Source of the DNA: Prevotellaceae bacterium
Lineage (GTDB): Bacteria; Bacteroidota; Bacteroidia; Bacteroidales; UBA932
Reading direction: 5' to 3'
DNA: 53,856 nucleotides
Assembly (NCBI GenBank): GCA_031269545.1
Contig: JAISYZ010000204.1
Location: 1-53,856 of the forward strand
Positions 1-9,998 of the stretch are shown here, in pieces. The notes below the pieces were generated by a model. The model saw only the letters and a list, made by a program, of their open reading frames with translations. It searched no databases and was not told where the DNA came from. A program made the position numbers and the translations under genes. The first letter of the stretch is position 1, and the number at the start of each line of letters is the position of its first letter.

Positions 1-315
1 GTAGAAATAATGAAAACCCCCAACTGTTCCAATATCAAACCCAAATTGGAGTACTCTATGTTACTGATAAACAGTATAGATAAGTACATGAGAGATGCCA
101 AAGTTGAGGTTAAATGCAAGTTAATTGGTTCAATGTTTCCTGAAAAAATCACATTTGATGGAAAATCATATCAAACCAATGCTTACAATTCAGTACTTAA
201 CTTAATATATCAGCAAACCAAGCAGTTACAAGGTACAAAAAAGAAAAAAGGAGGGACTTTTGAGAGTTCCTCCAATTCAGTACCCGGGGTCGGGCTCGAA
301 CCGACACAGGGGTGA
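1..315 (+). CDS. C-terminal fragment of a large serine site-specific recombinase (truncated by window start)
   Basis: Frame is open to the left edge. 'EVKCKLIGSMFPEKITFDGKSYQTNAYNSVLNLIYQQTKQLQG' resembles C-termini of Bacteroidetes DNA-invertase/zinc-ribbon recombinases. The last residues (VPGVGLEPT) are antisense tRNA read-through. Confidence 0.65.
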   Translation, partial: VEIMKTPNCSNIKPKLEYSMLLINSIDKYMRDAKVEVKCKLIGSMFPEKITFDGKSYQTNAYNSVLNLIYQQTKQLQGTKKKKGGTFESSSNSVPGVGLEPTQG

Positions 316-364
316 ACCTACTGGTGTTTGAGACCAGCGCGTCTACCAATTCCGCCACCCGGGC
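281..364 (-). tRNA. tRNA-Leu (anticodon CAA)
   Basis: Reverse complement GCCCGGGTGGCGGAATTGGTAGACGCGCTGGTCTCAAACACCAG...GGTTCGAGCCCGACCCCGGGTA has acceptor, D, anticodon (CTGGT-CTCAAAC-ACCAG), variable and T arms of a Leu tRNA. Confidence 0.95.
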
Positions 365-470
365 AATTACCTTGACAGTAATTTAGAGCGACAAAAGTAT
401 AAAAAAAAAATAATTTACAAGCATAAATAAAAAAAAAATAAAAAAAACTTTTGTTTTATAAAAAAAATTG

Positions 471-478
471 TAATTTTG
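471..478 (+). promoter_or_regulatory. Bacteroidetes -7 element TAnnTTTG (TAATTTTG) upstream of the Lrp/AsnC gene
   Basis: Exact match to TAnnTTTG, about 43 bp upstream of the ATG at 521. Confidence 0.5.
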
Positions 479-520
479 CTTTTTTAACAAAATTATATTA
501 AATAATAAAAATTATAAGAA

Positions 521-1033
521 ATGACAACAATGTACCAAGTTGATGCAATTGACCAGAAAATTCTTTATTATCTGGTAAAAAATGCAAGAATTCCTTTTTT
601 GGAAATAGCCAGAGAATGTGGCATTTCGGGAGCTGCAATTCACCAACGTGTAAAAAAAATGGAAGAAGCCGGCATTATCGTTGGCTCGCAACTTATTGTT
701 AAACCTAAATCTCTTGGCTACGATTTATGCGCTTTTGTCGGCATTACACTGGTGCAATTGAGTATGTATAATTCGGTTGTCGAGCAATTGACAAAAATCC
801 CAGAAGTTGTTGAGTGTCATTTTGTTACTGGGGTGTTTGCCATGCTGGTAAAAGTTTATTGCCGCGATAATTCACACCTTATGGAAGTTTTGGTTAACAC
901 AATCCAAAATATTCCCGGAGTATCAAAAACCGAAACATGGGTTTCATTAAATCAGGCAATAAACCGTCAGATTTATGTGATGGATAAAAAAGTTTCAAAA
1001 ACTAAAAAAATCCGTAAAGGAATTATCGTTTAG
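521..1033 (+). CDS. Lrp/AsnC family transcriptional regulator
   Basis: 'DAIDQKILYYLVKNARIPFLEIARECGISGAAIHQRVKKMEEAGII' HTH followed by an AsnC/RAM-type domain. Confidence 0.93.
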   Translation: MTTMYQVDAIDQKILYYLVKNARIPFLEIARECGISGAAIHQRVKKMEEAGIIVGSQLIVKPKSLGYDLCAFVGITLVQLSMYNSVVEQLTKIPEVVECHFVTGVFAMLVKVYCRDNSHLMEVLVNTIQNIPGVSKTETWVSLNQAINRQIYVMDKKVSKTKKIRKGIIV

Positions 1034-1039
1034 TAAATT

Positions 1040-1702
1040 TTATATAAATCTTTCAGCAAAATCAATATCTGTCGGAAATGTAATCTTTATGTTTTCGCGA
1101 TTTCCTTCTATATAATTTATGGAATGTCCTGACTTTTCAACAACCGAGGCATCGTCCGTAAATTCAGGAATATAAGCCTGCTTATATGCATTCATTATAA
1201 TATCGTACCTGAAAATCTGCGGCGTCTGAACAATACAAACTCCATCTCTGTCAATAATTTCGGTTCTGTGCTTACATATTCTTCTAAGCGATTCGTTTAT
1301 CTTTAACACAGGAATTGCATTACCCTGTTCGATTGCAAGTTCAAAACATTTTTTAATTGTTTCAATTTTCACTAACGGACGCACGCCATCATGTACAGCA
1401 ACAAATTTATAATCGTCAGAAATCTTTTCGAGAGCATTGCAAACCGAATGAAATCGGGTAATTCCGCCAGCGACAATTGTAAGTTTACTGTCGAAATTAT
1501 ATTCGGCGCAAAGTTTTTGCCATGCTTGTATTTGATTTTCGGGAAGCGTCAGGATTATATCAAGCGTATTGTCAAAGTTGATAAATTTTTCAATGGTATG
1601 CATCAAAACAGGCTTGTTTTTTATCAATAAAAATTGTTTGGGAATAGAACTTCCCATTCGTAAACCTATGCCTCCTGCAACTATTATTACTGCGTTTTTC
1701 AT
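1040..1702 (-). CDS. ispD: 2-C-methyl-D-erythritol 4-phosphate cytidylyltransferase
   Basis: N-terminal 'AVIIVAGGIGLRMGSSIPKQFLLI', 'VHDGVRPLV', 'TDDASVVEKSG' motifs of IspD. Confidence 0.95.
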   Translation of the reverse strand: MKNAVIIVAGGIGLRMGSSIPKQFLLIKNKPVLMHTIEKFINFDNTLDIILTLPENQIQAWQKLCAEYNFDSKLTIVAGGITRFHSVCNALEKISDDYKFVAVHDGVRPLVKIETIKKCFELAIEQGNAIPVLKINESLRRICKHRTEIIDRDGVCIVQTPQIFRYDIIMNAYKQAYIPEFTDDASVVEKSGHSINYIEGNRENIKITFPTDIDFAERFI

Positions 1703-1709
1703 TGTTAAT

Positions 1710-2138
1710 TTATTTTGATTTTTCCCAAATTATCTTTTTTCCAAATCCCAACATGTTATTTGTATATTTTGCAAAAGTTATTTCGAGCATCCACAGGTCT
1801 GATTTGCTTATAATGGCATAAGGAAAACGTTTAACATAAATTTTATAACAGCGTTTTTGAATTTCGTTTTTCGGTTGCGTTGCAGTTCCATTGAGTTGCA
1901 AACCCTGTATTTTACCGACAATTTTTGTTTCCAGAACTATTGATGCCGCTACGTTTTCATTTTTTTTCATATCGTTGAAATGTTTTGTTTTGTCATCCGA
2001 ATAAAAAATAAAAGCATTGTTTTCCGTATCGTAAGCGTAGAATACGTTAGAGCAGTACACCTGATTACCATCGAATGTTGCAAGCGTAAGTACATGATGT
2101 TTTTTTATAAACGATATTATGCGTCTGTCGATTTCCAT
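1710..2138 (-). CDS. Pyridoxamine 5'-phosphate oxidase-like (YhbP/UPF0306-type) protein
   Basis: 'HHVLTLATFDGNQVYCSNVFYAYD...FYSDDKTKHFNDM' split-barrel FMN-binding style sequence. Confidence 0.75.
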   Translation of the reverse strand: MEIDRRIISFIKKHHVLTLATFDGNQVYCSNVFYAYDTENNAFIFYSDDKTKHFNDMKKNENVAASIVLETKIVGKIQGLQLNGTATQPKNEIQKRCYKIYVKRFPYAIISKSDLWMLEITFAKYTNNMLGFGKKIIWEKSK

Positions 2139-2297
2139 TCTGCAAGAATTTTACTTTCCAATCTTCAAAGTTAGCATAAAATCCTCAATTATATACAAAC
2201 GAATAAAATGTTTTACAAAATTTATAGAGGAAAGTTACAAAAATTTAAGTTCAAAACGGTTCGGGAATGGTTATGGGAAAATTTAGGGATGAGAAAT

Positions 2298-2331
2298 AAA
2301 AAAAAGGCTACTCTTAAAGCAGCCTTTTTTT
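2298..2331. terminator. Bidirectional intrinsic terminator
   Basis: AAAAAAAGGCT(ACTCTTAAAGC)AGCCTTTTTTT hairpin just beyond the stop of the leftward SusC/D operon. Confidence 0.75.
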
Positions 2332-2354
2332 GTGTTTCAAATTATATCAGACCG

Positions 2355-3206
2355 TTATTTCTTTGTCCATATACTCCAAATAACCTGATCGAAGTACCCT
2401 GCATCAACATAAATCTTATAATTTGTATTAATAATCAGATCACACGCGGATGCCGTACCTTCTGATCGTTGTTCAAACCACATTTGCCCATAAACAGCAT
2501 GCGTATCATAAGCCTGTTTAGGAATATTCACTTTAATGTTGAATGGATCTCTTCCATCAATTTCAAAAGTAACAGGTATTGTATATCCCCAAAGACCCAT
2601 AACCTCATAAGTTCCAATACCATTTGATGCTGATAATAAGGTAACATCTACATCATACAAGTCATAAGGATCAGTTTCATAACCCGATTGTTCATAAACC
2701 TCATAAGTACCCTCAAAATCTTCTGGAACGTAAGGACATAATCCACGTAAAGTAAGTGTGCATGTATTTACACCCAGGTTATTAGATGCGCTTATTGGAG
2801 TTTTAAGGCTTGGCACACCATTAGTTCCAACAAGTTCAAGAACGAGAGTCCGTATGTCTTGCGTTCCATCTTTTAAACCATCATAATATCCGGTAACAGT
2901 AAGTGTTCCAACATTCTTCCCTGCCTGAATAGTAACAGTAGATGGCATAGAATAATCAGTACCTGCACGGGCATTTGATAAATCACTTAATACGTTAACC
3001 TGCAAAACAACATCTTTATCAATAGGAGCGCCTACGAGCTGAACATCTATGTCAAAAGTTGCAACTATATCAGGTTCTACGTAAAACACGTTCGCATACG
3101 AACCAAATTTAACATAAGGAGAACCAAGATACCTGTGGTCATCTTCGCAAGCTGAAAACAATACAGTTGAAACAATTATTGCTAAAATATATTTTAAACT
3201 TTTCAT
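2355..3206 (-). CDS. SusD-associated lipoprotein (DUF4843/DUF4984-like, beta-sandwich)
   Basis: Lipobox 'VLFSACEDD'; position directly after SusD; Calx-beta/Ig-like composition. Confidence 0.7.
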   Translation of the reverse strand: MKSLKYILAIIVSTVLFSACEDDHRYLGSPYVKFGSYANVFYVEPDIVATFDIDVQLVGAPIDKDVVLQVNVLSDLSNARAGTDYSMPSTVTIQAGKNVGTLTVTGYYDGLKDGTQDIRTLVLELVGTNGVPSLKTPISASNNLGVNTCTLTLRGLCPYVPEDFEGTYEVYEQSGYETDPYDLYDVDVTLLSASNGIGTYEVMGLWGYTIPVTFEIDGRDPFNIKVNIPKQAYDTHAVYGQMWFEQRSEGTASACDLIINTNYKIYVDAGYFDQVIWSIWTKK

Positions 3207-3239
3207 ATTTTTATCTTTTTATAATAATTAAACATAATA

Positions 3240-4751
3240 TTAATTTCCATATCCAGGGTTTTGATCTATAAGGTCATTCACATTCATTTCATGTTCCGGA
3301 ATAGGATATGCAAAACGATAATCGGGATATGCAACTCCATAATTTTGATTACCCGCATTGTTAGAATCCTGTCCACGTACCACACCAAGATTTAAGCGTT
3401 TGAGATCTGCAAGACGATGTCCTTCAAAACAAAGTTCCTTACGACGTTCAAGCATAACCGTATTTAGTACATCCTCATTAGGAGTATTACTATCAAGAGT
3501 ACTTACATTTCTGTTATATCTCAATGCATTTATATAGCCAATAGCGGCATTTTTGTCTGGGCTTGAGCATTTTAAAGCACTTTCTGCTGCAATTAGGTAG
3601 AGTTCTGATATGCGGAATATATTTATATTACATAAATCCCAATTATCAGCAGTGCCGAAGAATTTACGCACACAGGGAACGTCCCCTGCTGTATAGGCAT
3701 AATTATAAAATATGGTATTTCGAACATCTGTAGGATTTGATGCTATTAAAGCAACTATTTCGTTAGATGGCAATAAATCTCCATAGCCCCGTACATCATC
3801 CAGATAAATTCTACTGATATGATTTGTATAATTACGTTCAGTAGCAGTATAAGGCAGGGTAAATATTGATTCCGATGAAAATCCTGCAGCAGGCAGCCAC
3901 ATTTTAGAAGAAAATTCGTCTGTTCCGCTTATAGCATATTCTTCAGGAGTTGCAAGTTTGTATTCATTTGTATTTATTACATCTTTCGCATATTTTAGAG
4001 CTTCGTCAAAATCTGCCGCACTTGAAGTACATGCTTTGTAAAGATAAACACGAGCCAGCAAAGCATTTACTGCTGCCTTACCTGCTGTGAAAGGTTCTTC
4101 TTTTTTAACTACATTCATTAAAGTCAAAGCTTCTTTCGCATCTGCAATAATGTGCTCAAATGATTCTTTTGCGTTTAGGCGTGCATGATCATCGCTTTGG
4201 GTTGGTTCAAGCATGTAAACAATACCAAGATGATCACCATTAGCAGTATAATTATAGGCTTGTGCAAAATATTTCATTACTTCAAAATGAAGCAAAGATC
4301 TAAGAAAATATGTTTCTCCCAATATTTGGTTTTTAACCTGTTTGTCATCATCCGTTGCAGGTTCTATCGGTTCAATATTCCTGATTATTTTATTAGCAGC
4401 ATCAATAGCTCTATATGCTATTATAAAAATGTCTGAATAATAAGATCCGCCTGGTTGAGGATTTTGCCAATTATACACTATTGAATACCTGTTGCTGTTT
4501 GGAATCTTTTGAACTACATCTGGAGTTCCTGCATCTCCGCAAGCTATTGCTTCACGACCATAAAAAGAGGGAGATCTTAAATAGTCATACACACCTAAAA
4601 GAGCGATTTGCCCATCTTTGATTTCTGTTATAGCCACTTGATCTGATTCTGACGAATAAGGCTTAAGGTCTAACCAATCTGTGCAAGAAGTTAAAACAAG
4701 GCTAAAACTAATTATTATTATTGTTAATATCTTTTTCATATATTTATTCAT
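3240..4751 (-). CDS. RagB/SusD family nutrient-uptake outer-membrane lipoprotein
   Basis: Lipobox 'LTSCTDWLDL'; 'LGETYFLRSLLHFEVMKYF', 'LERRKELCFEGHRLADLKRL' SusD motifs. Confidence 0.95.
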   Translation of the reverse strand: MNKYMKKILTIIIISFSLVLTSCTDWLDLKPYSSESDQVAITEIKDGQIALLGVYDYLRSPSFYGREAIACGDAGTPDVVQKIPNSNRYSIVYNWQNPQPGGSYYSDIFIIAYRAIDAANKIIRNIEPIEPATDDDKQVKNQILGETYFLRSLLHFEVMKYFAQAYNYTANGDHLGIVYMLEPTQSDDHARLNAKESFEHIIADAKEALTLMNVVKKEEPFTAGKAAVNALLARVYLYKACTSSAADFDEALKYAKDVINTNEYKLATPEEYAISGTDEFSSKMWLPAAGFSSESIFTLPYTATERNYTNHISRIYLDDVRGYGDLLPSNEIVALIASNPTDVRNTIFYNYAYTAGDVPCVRKFFGTADNWDLCNINIFRISELYLIAAESALKCSSPDKNAAIGYINALRYNRNVSTLDSNTPNEDVLNTVMLERRKELCFEGHRLADLKRLNLGVVRGQDSNNAGNQNYGVAYPDYRFAYPIPEHEMNVNDLIDQNPGYGN

Positions 4752-4785
4752 AATTTTATTAAATTGAAATTCAAATTGTTAATAA

Positions 4786-7700
4786 CTAAAATTTAACATC
4801 TATACCAAGAGTCCATGTTTTTGATGTAGGATAAGAATAAAATGCTTCTCCTGTATAATTAACCTCGGGATCTTGTCCCGGATACTTGGTAATAGTAAGA
4901 AGATTCTGCCCCTGAGCAAATATTCTAAGACCTGTTAATCCTATTTTATTTACCCATTTTGCAGGAAAGTCATAACCTAATAGAACATTTTTTAAGCGAA
5001 TATAAGAACCATCAAACAAATAACGGGTTGATACCTGTGTGGTATTTGTAATCAAAGGTTTAGGGACGGTTGTAATATCGCCCGGTTTTTGCCAGCGATC
5101 TAATTGCGTTGCCACTATTCCTTGTGTTAACGTATTTCCATCGTCCATATATTGATAAGCTACATTATCAAATATTTTGTTTCCATACTGGAAATAGAAA
5201 AATGCACTGAGGCTAAATCCTTTATATGTAAAAGTGTTTGTTATACCTCCAAAACCTTTAGGACTTGCAGATCCAATTCCTGTAACAGACATATTGCCAT
5301 AAACACGGTAGAAAACAATTTCTCCATCTTTATTATACCACATTTGGCTACCATCGGCAGGATTAACGCCTGCATATTTAACAAGTTTATAAGCCATTAG
5401 GTCACCTCCTACCTGAAGTTCGCACCTACTGTTATTAGGATTAGTTATAGGGCTACCATCTACAAGTGAAAGTATTTTGTTTAGATTACGCGACCAGTTG
5501 GCATCAATGTTCCATGTAAAATACTTAGTTTTTACCGGCATTGCATTGATACTTACCTCAATGCCTTGATTACGCAACGAACCAACATTAGCCATACGAG
5601 TAGAAGAAACTCCCTGCATATAAGATATGGGCATATCTAACAATAAATCTGTAGTTTTGTTGTAATAAATCTCAATCGTACCGCCTATACGACGATTCAG
5701 CACACTGAAATCAACACCAATGTTTGCAGCCTCTGTTTGTTCCCAGCGAAGATCATCATATCCTATTTGATTTGGATATTTTGTTGATAAACCATTATAT
5801 GCTCCATAGGTATAAAGTCCTTGACTACGATAATTACCTATTTCAGAGTTGCCTGATGTACCATAACTTGTCCGTAATATCAATTGGTTTATCCAGTCAT
5901 AAGATTCCAAAAACTTTTCTTTATTGATATACCACGATAATCCCACACTCCAAAAGGTTGCGTATTTGTGATTTGTACCGAATTTTGAAGATCCATCTTG
6001 ACGAAGAGATCCTGACAGATAATATTTGCCATCATAATCATAATTAAACTGACCAAATACAGAAACCAATCTTGAACCGCTTCTACTACCGGCAGCTGTC
6101 ACTGGAGTAGCGCCTAATGATGGTTCTTTTAGTTTATAACCGGGAAAACCTTCATTTACAGCCTGTACCCATTTATTAGATTTGTCCGATGCCTCTTGTC
6201 CTGCTAATATACTAATATTGTGAATATCTTTCAGAGTAAAATTATATTGCAGTGTGTTTGTAATATTTTGCACAAGATATTGATCTGTATAACGAGTGGC
6301 TCTACCTAAATTATCTGCAGAAGAGCCTGTAGTACGTGGATCATCCCATTGGTCGCTTGTAAGCATAGTAAGATCATAGCCGTATTGAGTTTTAAACTTT
6401 AAATTTTTTAACAGAGTAAGTTCTGCATATAAAGCGCCAATCAGACGATGAGACCTATATTCCATTATATTGTAATTATTAGCCTCAACAAAATTTACAC
6501 CGTTATTTCCAATCATTTTGTGACGATAAGATCCATCTTCATTGTAAACTGGCTCAAGTGGAGAGAGATTCAAAGAACCTGCTACGGGATTTATATAATA
6601 AGCGGATGTTGTCAGCGGAATATCTCTGAATACATAGGAATATGTTGAATTAACACCAAACTTCAACCATTTAGCTCCCTGATGATCTAAATTTAGACGA
6701 GCAGAAGTACGGCGTACTTCACCCCATTTTAGAACTGCCTCCTGAGAGTAACGACCCAAAGAGAAAAAGAATGCCGTTTTGTCATCTCCCCCACGAGCAG
6801 AGAAATCTGCTTGATATGTTAATGCATTATCCCTGTATGCCTCTTTTTCCCAATCTGTATCATAAAAGTTGTCATTTGCATCTTTTGGGAAATTGTTCAT
6901 ATAAGTATTAAATTGCGTTTCCGTACGTCCCGAATTAAGGTAAGATTCACGAGCGAGTTCTATCCATTCATCTCGATTTACCATTCTGAAACCTGTGTTG
7001 GTACGGCTTGAAATGCCTGCTTGAGATGAAAAATTGAAATTTGTTTTTCCTTTACGTCCATGTTTTGTTGTAATAACAACAACTCCATTTGCAGCACGGG
7101 ATCCATAAATAGAAGTTGCCGAAGCATCTTTCAAAACGTTCACAGTTTCGATATCATTGGGATTTAAATCAACCGAAGCGCTTGCAACTTCTCCGTTGTA
7201 GCCTCCTGCTATATCAAGAAGATTACCTGTAGTAACAGGTATTCCATCTACTATATAGAGAGGGTCTGTACCTGCATTTACAGAACCGATACCACGAATA
7301 AGTAATTTTGTGGCGGATCCGGGCTGTCCGCTACCTGTTGTTGCCTGTAAACCCGGCACCTGTCCTTGTAAAGCTTGATCAACAGAAGCGACAGGTAATT
7401 TTTCGATCTTATCGCTTTTAAGAACTGTAGCGGCTCCTGTAAAAGTTGATTTTTTTACAGTCATATACCCTATAGTAACTGATTCTTCAAGTGTTATAGC
7501 ATCACTTTCTAATGTAACATTTATAATAGAACGTGTGCCAATAGCAACTTCCTGTGTTAGATAACCTATATAACTGAACACAAGAGTCGATCCTCCTGAC
7601 GGTACATTTATTGTATAATTACCGTCAGCATCAGTGAACGCGCCCGCTGTGGGCACCTCTTTTACAGTAACAGTCACGATATCGAGGGGTTTACCCTCTG

Positions 7701-7791
7701 CATCTATGATTTTTCCTGTAATTCTGGTTTGCGCTTGCGCAAAACCAACGCTCGCAATTACGAGCAGCATTTGTAAAATGATTTTCTTCAT
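4786..7791 (-). CDS. SusC/RagA family TonB-linked outer-membrane protein
   Basis: CarboxypepD_reg-like N-terminus, plug 'LIRGIGSVNAGTDPLYIVDGIP...NVLKDASATSIYGSRAANGVVVITTK', C-terminal barrel. Confidence 0.97.
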   Translation of the reverse strand: MKKIILQMLLVIASVGFAQAQTRITGKIIDAEGKPLDIVTVTVKEVPTAGAFTDADGNYTINVPSGGSTLVFSYIGYLTQEVAIGTRSIINVTLESDAITLEESVTIGYMTVKKSTFTGAATVLKSDKIEKLPVASVDQALQGQVPGLQATTGSGQPGSATKLLIRGIGSVNAGTDPLYIVDGIPVTTGNLLDIAGGYNGEVASASVDLNPNDIETVNVLKDASATSIYGSRAANGVVVITTKHGRKGKTNFNFSSQAGISSRTNTGFRMVNRDEWIELARESYLNSGRTETQFNTYMNNFPKDANDNFYDTDWEKEAYRDNALTYQADFSARGGDDKTAFFFSLGRYSQEAVLKWGEVRRTSARLNLDHQGAKWLKFGVNSTYSYVFRDIPLTTSAYYINPVAGSLNLSPLEPVYNEDGSYRHKMIGNNGVNFVEANNYNIMEYRSHRLIGALYAELTLLKNLKFKTQYGYDLTMLTSDQWDDPRTTGSSADNLGRATRYTDQYLVQNITNTLQYNFTLKDIHNISILAGQEASDKSNKWVQAVNEGFPGYKLKEPSLGATPVTAAGSRSGSRLVSVFGQFNYDYDGKYYLSGSLRQDGSSKFGTNHKYATFWSVGLSWYINKEKFLESYDWINQLILRTSYGTSGNSEIGNYRSQGLYTYGAYNGLSTKYPNQIGYDDLRWEQTEAANIGVDFSVLNRRIGGTIEIYYNKTTDLLLDMPISYMQGVSSTRMANVGSLRNQGIEVSINAMPVKTKYFTWNIDANWSRNLNKILSLVDGSPITNPNNSRCELQVGGDLMAYKLVKYAGVNPADGSQMWYNKDGEIVFYRVYGNMSVTGIGSASPKGFGGITNTFTYKGFSLSAFFYFQYGNKIFDNVAYQYMDDGNTLTQGIVATQLDRWQKPGDITTVPKPLITNTTQVSTRYLFDGSYIRLKNVLLGYDFPAKWVNKIGLTGLRIFAQGQNLLTITKYPGQDPEVNYTGEAFYSYPTSKTWTLGIDVKF

Positions 7792-7857
7792 GCGAATTTA
7801 ATTTTAATTGTTTCCTTTTTCACTATAAATTTCCATAAATTTTATGTTTTCTTTTTG

Positions 7858-7865
7858 CAAATATA
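7858..7865 (-). promoter_or_regulatory. -7 element TATATTTG for the first SusC gene
   Basis: Reverse complement of caaatata at 7858-7865 matches TAnnTTTG, about 67 bp upstream of the ATG. Confidence 0.5.
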
Positions 7866-8486
7866 ATGGGTTTAACATAAATTTACAAGCCTTTATGAAA
7901 AAAATATTAAAATTATTTTACATTTTATTTATTATCAGAACGTTATAAAATCACATTATTTTAAATTTTTTTCGTAGAAGTGTTAAAATCGTAAATTTTA
8001 TTCTATTTTCATAAATTTAAATAGTTTTACTGAAAAAACTGCGTTTTTATTATGTTTTTTTGTAATCATAAAAATATTTTTGTTTTTCCCACGAATAAAA
8101 AACAATATGTAATATTAGCAATATAATAGCGTATGATACAATCAATTAAACATTAAAAATTATATCAATCCATTACTATGTATTATCAAAACAAATATGG
8201 TTTTTTTATTTTTAAATGTATTATAGTATCAATATTTACAGGCATTTACAAGTATTTAAATGTTTATATCGTTTTGCTAATTTTTACATAAAATTTTTAA
8301 GTAAAAAATAGATATAACGATTATATTACAAATTATAACAAAAAATAATATTTTTTGATTTTTATTATTTATAATGTGTAACAAAACATATATACAGTAA
8401 AGATTTTCTAAGATTATTGAATGCATATAAATTGTAAGTTAATATAATTGTAACATGACAAATTTATATAATCGAGCATAATCTAT

Positions 8487-8494
8487 TATTTTTG
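8487..8494 (+). promoter_or_regulatory. -7 element TATTTTTG for mnmE
   Basis: TAnnTTTG match 17 bp before the mnmE ATG. Confidence 0.45.
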
Positions 8495-8511
8495 CAAAAA
8501 AAATATATTAA

Positions 8512-9897
8512 ATGAATCAATCTACAATTTGTGCAATATCAACTGCGACAGGCATTGGAGGCATTGCTGTGATAAGGATTTCAGGCGAAAAAGCAATAGC
8601 AAATGCGAGCAAAATTTTCTGCGCATCGAACAAAAATAAAAATTTGTTTGATGCAAGATCAAATACAATCGTTTTCGGCAAAATAAAAAACAATAAAAAC
8701 GAAATTATAGACGAAGCGCTTATCAGTATTTTTCGAGCGCCACACTCATATACAGGCGAAGACACGGTGGAAATTTCGTGCCATGGTTCTGCCTATATTC
8801 AACAACAAATATTGAAATTACTTATCGAAAATGGCTGTGAGCTTGCTCGCGCAGGCGAATTTACTCAACGTGCATTTTTAAATGGCAAAATGGATTTGAG
8901 TCAAGCCGAAGCTGTTGCCGATTTAATAAACTCCGAATCGCAAGCGGCGCACAGGGTTGCAATGAATCAAATGCGTGGAAATTTTTTGAACGAACTGCAA
9001 AGTATTCGTCAAAAATTAGTTGAATTTGCTTCGCTTATTGAACTTGAACTTGATTTTAATGAAGAAGATGTTGAATTTGCCGACAGAAAACAACTTGGCA
9101 AAACTGCTACAAATATCGAAGAATTTATTTCAAAACTTTGTAAATCTTTTGATGTCGGCAATGTTATCAAAAACGGCATTCCTGTTGCGATTGTCGGCGA
9201 AACAAATGTGGGAAAATCAACATTGTTAAACATTCTTCTCAACGAAGAACGCGCAATAGTCAGCGAAATTCACGGTACAACGCGCGATGCAATCGAAGAT
9301 ACAACAAATATCGGAGGAATAATATTTCGTTTCATCGACACTGCAGGAATCCGCACTACAAAAGATAAAATAGAAAATTTGGGAATAGAGCGGACATATA
9401 ATAAAATCGAACAGGCTTCTATTGTTCTTTGGATTATCGATGCATCGCAATCTTTGGAAAATACTGAAAATATGTTACCGAAAATAATTGAACGCTGTAA
9501 AAATAAAAAACTGATTATTGTTTACAACAAAATTGACATAGGCAAATCGACTGTAAATCTTAATATTGCAAGCGATATAGAAATGAAACAAGTGAATATT
9601 TCGGCTAAAAAATATTTAAATATCGAACTGCTGCAAAACATTTTGCTCGAAACAGTCCAAATGCCAGAAATTGGTTCGAATGATGTTGTTGTAACAAATG
9701 TTCGGCATTTTGAAGCCTTGCAAAACGCACATTCGGCAATAGTCAGAATACAAAACGGACTGAAGCAAAACATTCCTCACGATTTGCTTGCACAGGATAT
9801 TCGCGATTGCATTTTCCATATAGGTACAATCACAGGAAGCATTACGACTGACGAAATTTTAGGCAATATATTTTCAAAATTTTGTATAGGAAAATAG
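8512..9897 (+). CDS. mnmE: tRNA uridine-5-carboxymethylaminomethyl(34) synthesis GTPase MnmE
   Basis: 'AISTATGIGGIAVIRISG', 'GEFTQRAFLNGKMDLSQAEAV', G1 'GETNVGKST', C-terminal 'IFSKFCIGK'. Confidence 0.98.
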   Translation: MNQSTICAISTATGIGGIAVIRISGEKAIANASKIFCASNKNKNLFDARSNTIVFGKIKNNKNEIIDEALISIFRAPHSYTGEDTVEISCHGSAYIQQQILKLLIENGCELARAGEFTQRAFLNGKMDLSQAEAVADLINSESQAAHRVAMNQMRGNFLNELQSIRQKLVEFASLIELELDFNEEDVEFADRKQLGKTATNIEEFISKLCKSFDVGNVIKNGIPVAIVGETNVGKSTLLNILLNEERAIVSEIHGTTRDAIEDTTNIGGIIFRFIDTAGIRTTKDKIENLGIERTYNKIEQASIVLWIIDASQSLENTENMLPKIIERCKNKKLIIVYNKIDIGKSTVNLNIASDIEMKQVNISAKKYLNIELLQNILLETVQMPEIGSNDVVVTNVRHFEALQNAHSAIVRIQNGLKQNIPHDLLAQDIRDCIFHIGTITGSITTDEILGNIFSKFCIGK

Positions 9898-9998
9898 ATA
9901 ATAAGCAAAATCTGATAAAAATCAAAAAGAAAGATGATTTTAATATTTCATAAGAAAAAAATAAAAGCCGATTCAAATTCAAAAAATGCTACAACATT

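Noticed and set aside
2355-7791. Complete polysaccharide utilisation locus
   Set aside because: No glycoside hydrolase, sulfatase, or PUL regulator is adjacent; only SusC/SusD/lipoprotein can be supported, so no substrate is proposed.
7836-7888. AT-rich inverted repeat TAAATTTTATGTT/AACATAAATTTA around the first SusC promoter as a second invertible switch
   Set aside because: Short, bulged, in extremely AT-rich DNA, and only ~50 bp in total; too weak compared with 45751-45931.
7800-8486. Replication origin in the AT-rich desert
   Set aside because: mnmE and AT-richness are suggestive in some bacteria, but I saw no TTATCCACA-type DnaA boxes and no dnaA/dnaN/gyrB nearby.
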